The position numbers were made by a program, and so were the translations under genes. A DNA stretch of 30,077 bases, from assembly GCA_016207475.1 (NCBI GenBank), contig JACQPM010000136.1, positions 1 through 30,077 on the forward strand, in the 5' to 3' direction. Below the pieces are notes generated by a model, which ran no database searches, was not told the origin of the DNA, and saw only the letters and a list, made by a program, of their open reading frames with translations. How positions within the stretch are numbered: the first letter of the stretch is position 1; each line of letters begins with the position of its first letter. Positions 27,075 to 30,077 of the stretch are shown here, one piece after another. The DNA is from Methanobacteriota archaeon. GTDB lineage: Archaea; Hydrothermarchaeota; Hydrothermarchaeia; Hydrothermarchaeales; JACQPM01.

Positions 27075-28237
27075 AGCATCCTGACCGCCATGGAGACGGA
27101 GCCCCCGCCTCCCAGGCAGAGGCTGGCGAGGCCCAGCTCCTTCCTCCGGTCCTTGAGCGCGTGGAGGAGCGTAACGAGGATTCGCGCGCCGCTGGCCCCT
27201 ATGGGGTGCCCCAGCGCTATCGCCCCTCCGTGGACGTTCACCCTCTCAGGATCCATCCCCAGGTCCCTCATCACGGCTATGGCCTGGGATGCAAAGGCTT
27301 CGTTCTCCTCGATGAGGTCGAAATCCTCGATCCGGAGGCCCGTCTTGGCCAATAGCGCTCTCACAGAGACCGTGGGGGCGATGGGGAACCACTCCGGGGC
27401 CACATGCCCCGATGCATATCCCTCGATCCTGGCCATGGGCCTGAGCCCCAGCTCCTCGGCCCTGGACCTGGAGGCCACCAGGAGGGCTGCTGCGGCGTCG
27501 TTCAGCCCAGGCGCATTACCTGCGGTTATCGTCCCGTCGGGCTTGAAGGCCGGCTTGAGCCTGGCGAGCTTCTCCATGCTGGTGTCCCTCCTGGGCGGCT
27601 CGTCGGTATCGACCAGCCCGGTCTTCACCTTGACAGGGACTATCTCCTCCCGGAACTTCCCGGCATCCATGGCCGCCACGGCCCTCTGGTGGGACCTCAG
27701 GGCGAAGGCGTCCTGCTCCTCCCTCGGTATCTTGTAGCGCTCGGCCGTCAGCTCGCAGAGGGCCCCCATGGTGGCCCCCTTGTAGCAGTCCCAGAGGCCG
27801 TCGTGGATCATGGAGTCGACGAGGATGGCGTCGCCGTGCCTCTTCCCGAAGCGGAGGTCCGGGGACAGGTAGGGAGCCCTGGACATGGACTCCAGCCCCC
27901 CCGCCACTATGAGGTGGGCGTCCCCCGCCTTTATGGCCTGGGCAGCCAGCGCCACTGCCTTCAAGGCAGAGGCACAGACCTTGTTCACCGTGAGGGCCGC
28001 CACGCTGCTGGAGATCCCTGCATAGATGGCCGCCTGCCTGGCCGGGTTCTGGCCGAGGCCCGCCGGGAGGCAGTTCCCCATGATCACCTCGTCCAGGTCC
28101 CTGGGCTCGACGCCCGCCCTCTCCACGGCCGCCCTCACCGCCACGGCTCCCAGCTCCGTGGCTGGGACGGCGGAGAGGGCCCCCATGAGCTTCCCCACAG
28201 GGGTCCTGGCCGCCGATACGATGACCACTTCCTCCAT
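27071..28237 (-). CDS. acetyl-CoA C-acyltransferase (thiolase)
   Basis: This 388-residue protein has all catalytic parts: nucleophile C88 in VNKVCASALKAV, NEAFASQAIA, the His in HGGAIALGHPIGASG, and the second Cys in CLGGGGSVSM. It cleaves 3-ketoacyl-CoA to acetyl-CoA (or propionyl-CoA) and a shortened acyl-CoA, or runs in the condensing direction. It is a bacterial-type biosynthetic/degradative thiolase, unlike the DUF35-linked branch encoded two genes downstream. It follows the enoyl-CoA hydratase stop by 4 bases and overlaps the gamma-CA-like gene by 4. Confidence 0.94.
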   Translation of the reverse strand: MEEVVIVSAARTPVGKLMGALSAVPATELGAVAVRAAVERAGVEPRDLDEVIMGNCLPAGLGQNPARQAAIYAGISSSVAALTVNKVCASALKAVALAAQAIKAGDAHLIVAGGLESMSRAPYLSPDLRFGKRHGDAILVDSMIHDGLWDCYKGATMGALCELTAERYKIPREEQDAFALRSHQRAVAAMDAGKFREEIVPVKVKTGLVDTDEPPRRDTSMEKLARLKPAFKPDGTITAGNAPGLNDAAAALLVASRSRAEELGLRPMARIEGYASGHVAPEWFPIAPTVSVRALLAKTGLRIEDFDLIEENEAFASQAIAVMRDLGMDPERVNVHGGAIALGHPIGASGARILVTLLHALKDRRKELGLASLCLGGGGSVSMAVRML

Positions 28238-28241
28238 CCCG

Positions 28242-28970
28242 TCACCTCTCCAAGAATCGCTTCATCAGGGCCCTCTGCTCCTCGGTCCCGAAGAGCCTTG
28301 AGAAGGACTCCGCCTCCTTCCGATAGGAGCCCGAGTCTATGAGGGCCTTTGCTGCCTTGAGAGCCTTAGGAGGGTTGGAGGCCAGGGTCTTTGCCAGGGC
28401 CATTGCTTCTTCCATGAGCCGCTCTCTGGGGACCACCCTGTTGACCAGCCCCATGGAGAGGGCCTCGGCGGCCGTTATCTTCCTGCCTGTGAGGATCAGC
28501 TCTTTCGCCCTGAGCCTTCCCACGCGCTGGGGGAGCCTCTGGGTGCCGCCGGCCCCTGGGACGATCCCCAGGAGGACCTCCGGCTGGCCGAAGACCGCAT
28601 CCTCGGAGGCGATGGCCAGGTCGCAGGCCAGGACCAGCTCGCACCCCCCGCCCAGGGCATGGCCGTTCACCGCCGCCGCCACAGGTTTTGGCAGTCCCTC
28701 CAGGCCTGCCAAAACCTTCTGGAAGAGGAGGGAGAACCTCTTGGCCTCCCTCGTGGTGAAGTCTGCCATCTCCTTTATATCGGCCCCGGCAACGAAGGTC
28801 TTTCCCTCCCCGGTGATGAGGAGCACCCGGGAGTCGTCCCTGGCCAGGCCACGAAGGGCCTTCGAGAGGTCCCTCAGCACTGGGGTGGAGAAGAGGTTGA
28901 CCTTCGGCTGGTTGAAGGTCAGGAGGGCGATGGTACCCTTCCTCTCCAGACGGAAGCCCGTGTATTCTAT
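28242..28970 (-). CDS. enoyl-CoA hydratase (crotonase family) with an apparent ATA start
   Basis: From the ATA at 28970 this is 242 residues: EYTGFRLERKGTIALLTFNQ is the usual first strand pair of crotonases, followed by the oxyanion Gly-rich loop (FVAGADIKEM) and both catalytic glutamates, E111 (GGGCELVLACD) and E131 (FGQPEVLLG), so true hydratase activity is likely. No ATG, GTG or TTG lies between the in-frame stop (TAG, plus 28983-28985) and residue 31. The first ordinary start, GTG at 28880, would remove the first strands. A GGAGG ribosome binding site ends 7 bases before the ATA. Either ATA initiates or the sequence has an error. It follows the thioredoxin-like gene by 17 bases. Confidence 0.85.
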   Translation of the reverse strand: MEYTGFRLERKGTIALLTFNQPKVNLFSTPVLRDLSKALRGLARDDSRVLLITGEGKTFVAGADIKEMADFTTREAKRFSLLFQKVLAGLEGLPKPVAAAVNGHALGGGCELVLACDLAIASEDAVFGQPEVLLGIVPGAGGTQRLPQRVGRLRAKELILTGRKITAAEALSMGLVNRVVPRERLMEEAMALAKTLASNPPKALKAAKALIDSGSYRKEAESFSRLFGTEEQRALMKRFLER

Positions 28971-28987
28971 GGCGATGCCTCCCTACC

Positions 28988-29257
28988 TCACTTACCCTGG
29001 GCCCACCGCCGCAAGGTCTCGTAATCGACGGACCCGCAGAGCCACTTCCCGGTCCTCTTGTTGTAGAAGAAAGGGACCCCGCCGCAGTAACCCTTGTCCA
29101 GCTGGCGCATGAGGGCTGCGTTCTTCTCGTTGTGCCAGACCTCCAGCCTCTGTATCTCTATCCGCTCCTCTGCCCTGAGCCTCTCTATGAGGGGCTCCAC
29201 GGCCTTGCAGTGGACGCACTCGGTACCGTAGAACTCCAGGAGATCCTCCTCCGGCAT
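28988..29257 (-). CDS. thioredoxin-fold protein
   Basis: The 89 residues start with MPEEDLLEFYGTECVHCKAV, a thioredoxin-type strand and active site C-V-H-C (C14, C17), then a helix, QRLEVWHNEKNAALM, and the cis-proline segment GGVPFFYNKRTG. An extra Cys pair (C58 and C73) lies near the end. It is short for thioredoxin and has no signal peptide, so a cytoplasmic thiol-redox or small redox role is likely. It leads the acyl-CoA operon; the link may be promoter sharing only. The TATA box is at 29295-29304. Confidence 0.8.
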   Translation of the reverse strand: MPEEDLLEFYGTECVHCKAVEPLIERLRAEERIEIQRLEVWHNEKNAALMRQLDKGYCGGVPFFYNKRTGKWLCGSVDYETLRRWAQGK

Positions 29258-29294
29258 GCCTCACCCCACTAATACCTTCCTCCTTCCCCTCTTC

Positions 29295-29304
29295 ATATAT
29301 TTTT
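29295..29304 (-). promoter_or_regulatory. TATA box of the thioredoxin-like/acyl-CoA operon
   Basis: Minus-strand aaaaatatat is centred about 42 bases before ATG 29257, leaving a leader that ends with GGGGTGAGG. I see no other strong promoter before 23720, so a transcript of seven genes is possible. Confidence 0.5.
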
Positions 29305-29334
29305 AGCCTGCTATGGGCAAGCACTCCCTCTACC

Positions 29335-29344
29335 CTTAAATAAT
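29335..29344 (+). promoter_or_regulatory. TATA box of the aminotransferase gene
   Basis: The motif cttaaataat is centred about 27 bases before ATG 29366, giving a probable leaderless start. A second AT-rich run (catataaa, 29353-29360) is too close to serve that ATG. Confidence 0.5.
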
Positions 29345-29365
29345 CAGAGGCCTCATATAAAGTCC

Positions 29366-30077
29366 CATGTCCGAGGCCTCCAAGGTCATCGAGAGGGACA
29401 GGAAGGTGATCCCAAACCTCACCAGGGCCCCCTATCCGCTGGTGGTGGAGAGGGCCGAGGGTTCCTACATCTGGGACAGGGACGGCAAGAAGTACCTGGA
29501 TTTTGCCTCGGGGATAGCGGTGGCTGCTGTTGGGCACAGCCACCCCCGGGTGAAGGAAGCCGTGAAAAGCCAGCTGGAGAAGGCCTCCCACGCGGCCTTC
29601 GCCGATTTTTATGCCGAGGTCCCGGTGGCACTGGCGGAGAGGCTCTGCCACATCACCGGCTACGGGAAGGTCTTCTTCTCCAACTCCGGGACCGAGGCCG
29701 TGGAGGCTGCCATCAAGCTGGCCCGGTTCCGCACCAAGAGGGGGAAGCTGGTGGCCTTCTACGGCGCCTTCCACGGACGGACCTACGGCTCCCTCTCCCT
29801 GACATCCTCCAAGCTCATCCACAAGACCCATCTGGGCCCCTTCCTCCCTGAGGTATACCATACGCCCTACGCCGACTGCTACCGCTGCCCCTTCGGGCGG
29901 GAGGAGCCCTGCGATACGGAGTGCGTAGCCTTTATGGAGGAGGTCCTCTTCAGGAGGGAGTGCAACCCCGAGGAGGTGGCCGCGGTGGTTACGGAGCCCA
30001 TCCAGGGAGAAGGCGGGATTATCGTTCCACCTCCTGAGTTCCATAAGAAGGTGAAGAGGCTCTGCAAGGTCCACGGG
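29366..30077 (+). CDS. class III PLP aminotransferase, cut by the window end
   Basis: This is the first 237 residues of an open frame that continues past the right edge. It shows LVVERAEGSYIWDRDGKKYL, the FASGIAVAAVGHSHP segment, the phosphate-binding SNSGTEAVEAAIKLAR, GAFHGRTYG, and EPIQGEGG ahead of the PLP lysine, which lies beyond the window. A cysteine-rich insert (CYRCPFGREEPCDTEC, four Cys) is of the kind seen in archaeal GABA/ornithine-type aminotransferases from Thermococcales. It transfers an amino group from an omega- or alpha-amino acid to a 2-oxoacid. It is divergent from the acyl-CoA operon, consistent with amino-acid degradation. The start is ATG 29366, next to the predicted transcription start. 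Confidence 0.92.

Noticed and set aside
28992..30074. 360-codon minus-strand frame at the right end
   Set aside because: Most of it is antisense to the aminotransferase, whose motifs are clear. Only the thioredoxin-like gene in another frame at 28988-29257 is real on this strand.
1..30077. CRISPR arrays, insertion sequences, rRNA genes or replication origin
   Set aside because: I saw no spaced direct repeats, transposase motifs, terminal inverted repeats, rRNA sequence or Orc1/Cdc6 boxes in the window.

Overview
This window is archaeal DNA. The evidence is AT-rich TATA boxes about 25 bases before many starts, several of which look leaderless. There are two tRNA genes with small introns at the canonical 37/38 position and no encoded CCA. 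Archaeal families also appear: a DUF63 membrane protein, a class III signal peptide pilin, a two-part lipoate ligase, a TRASH-domain metalloregulator and a geranylgeranyl-reductase-type flavoprotein. High GC with heavy use of AGG/AGA arginine codons suggests a thermophile. I cannot name the lineage: the c-type cytochrome, Rieske protein and 2-oxoacid dehydrogenase argue for a respiring or at least redox-versatile amino-acid degrader, and I see no methanogenesis genes.

Region 1 (1-2.4 kb) holds a small membrane protein and then a tight three-gene operon: a NifU-type Fe-S scaffold, a single-subunit relative of 2-hydroxyacyl-CoA dehydratases (possibly of the YjiM/double-cubane type), and its ATP-driven activator. 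Region 2 (2.2-4.4 kb) holds a small membrane peptide, intron-containing tRNA-Pro(UGG), a pilin-like protein carrying a CHIPPGNP module, a 37-residue basic peptide joined to intron-containing tRNA-Leu(UAG), and a frameshifted secreted protein.

Region 3 (4.4-17.7 kb) is an envelope, metal and redox island. It contains a PCYCGC-motif protein, two SHOCT membrane proteins, a Met-rich secreted protein, a Cys/His-rich membrane peptide, and a 528-residue zinc-ribbon/membrane protein with many cysteines. On the minus strand are a c-type cytochrome, a CcmD-like micropeptide, a Rieske protein, DUF63 and a rhodanese lipoprotein. A CopA-type copper ATPase follows with two nearly identical metal-binding domains, two DUF5676-like proteins, a CopT-like Lrp/TRASH regulator and a FAD reductase. 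The SHOCT and CopA genes share a 32-base promoter element, which suggests common metal control.

Region 4 (17.7-18.4 kb) is a minus-strand set of tiny genes. A TATA box is followed by a 17-codon leader ORF lying over a hairpin plus T-run, then a 55-residue basic protein, then a SEC-C zinc-knuckle protein broken by a G-run frameshift.

Region 5 (18.5-30.1 kb) is 2-oxoacid and acyl-CoA catabolism. LplB-LplA converge on an operon of lipA, E1alpha, E1beta and E2; no E3 is in the window. Upstream on the minus strand is a chain of thioredoxin-like protein, enoyl-CoA hydratase, thiolase, gamma-carbonic-anhydrase-like protein, a cysteine-less thiolase homologue, its DUF35 partner and an acyl-CoA dehydrogenase, most linked by 4-base ATGA overlaps. 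A divergent class III aminotransferase runs off the right edge. Together these look like branched-chain or related amino-acid oxidation: transamination, oxidative decarboxylation on lipoyl-E2, dehydrogenation, hydration and C-C cleavage.
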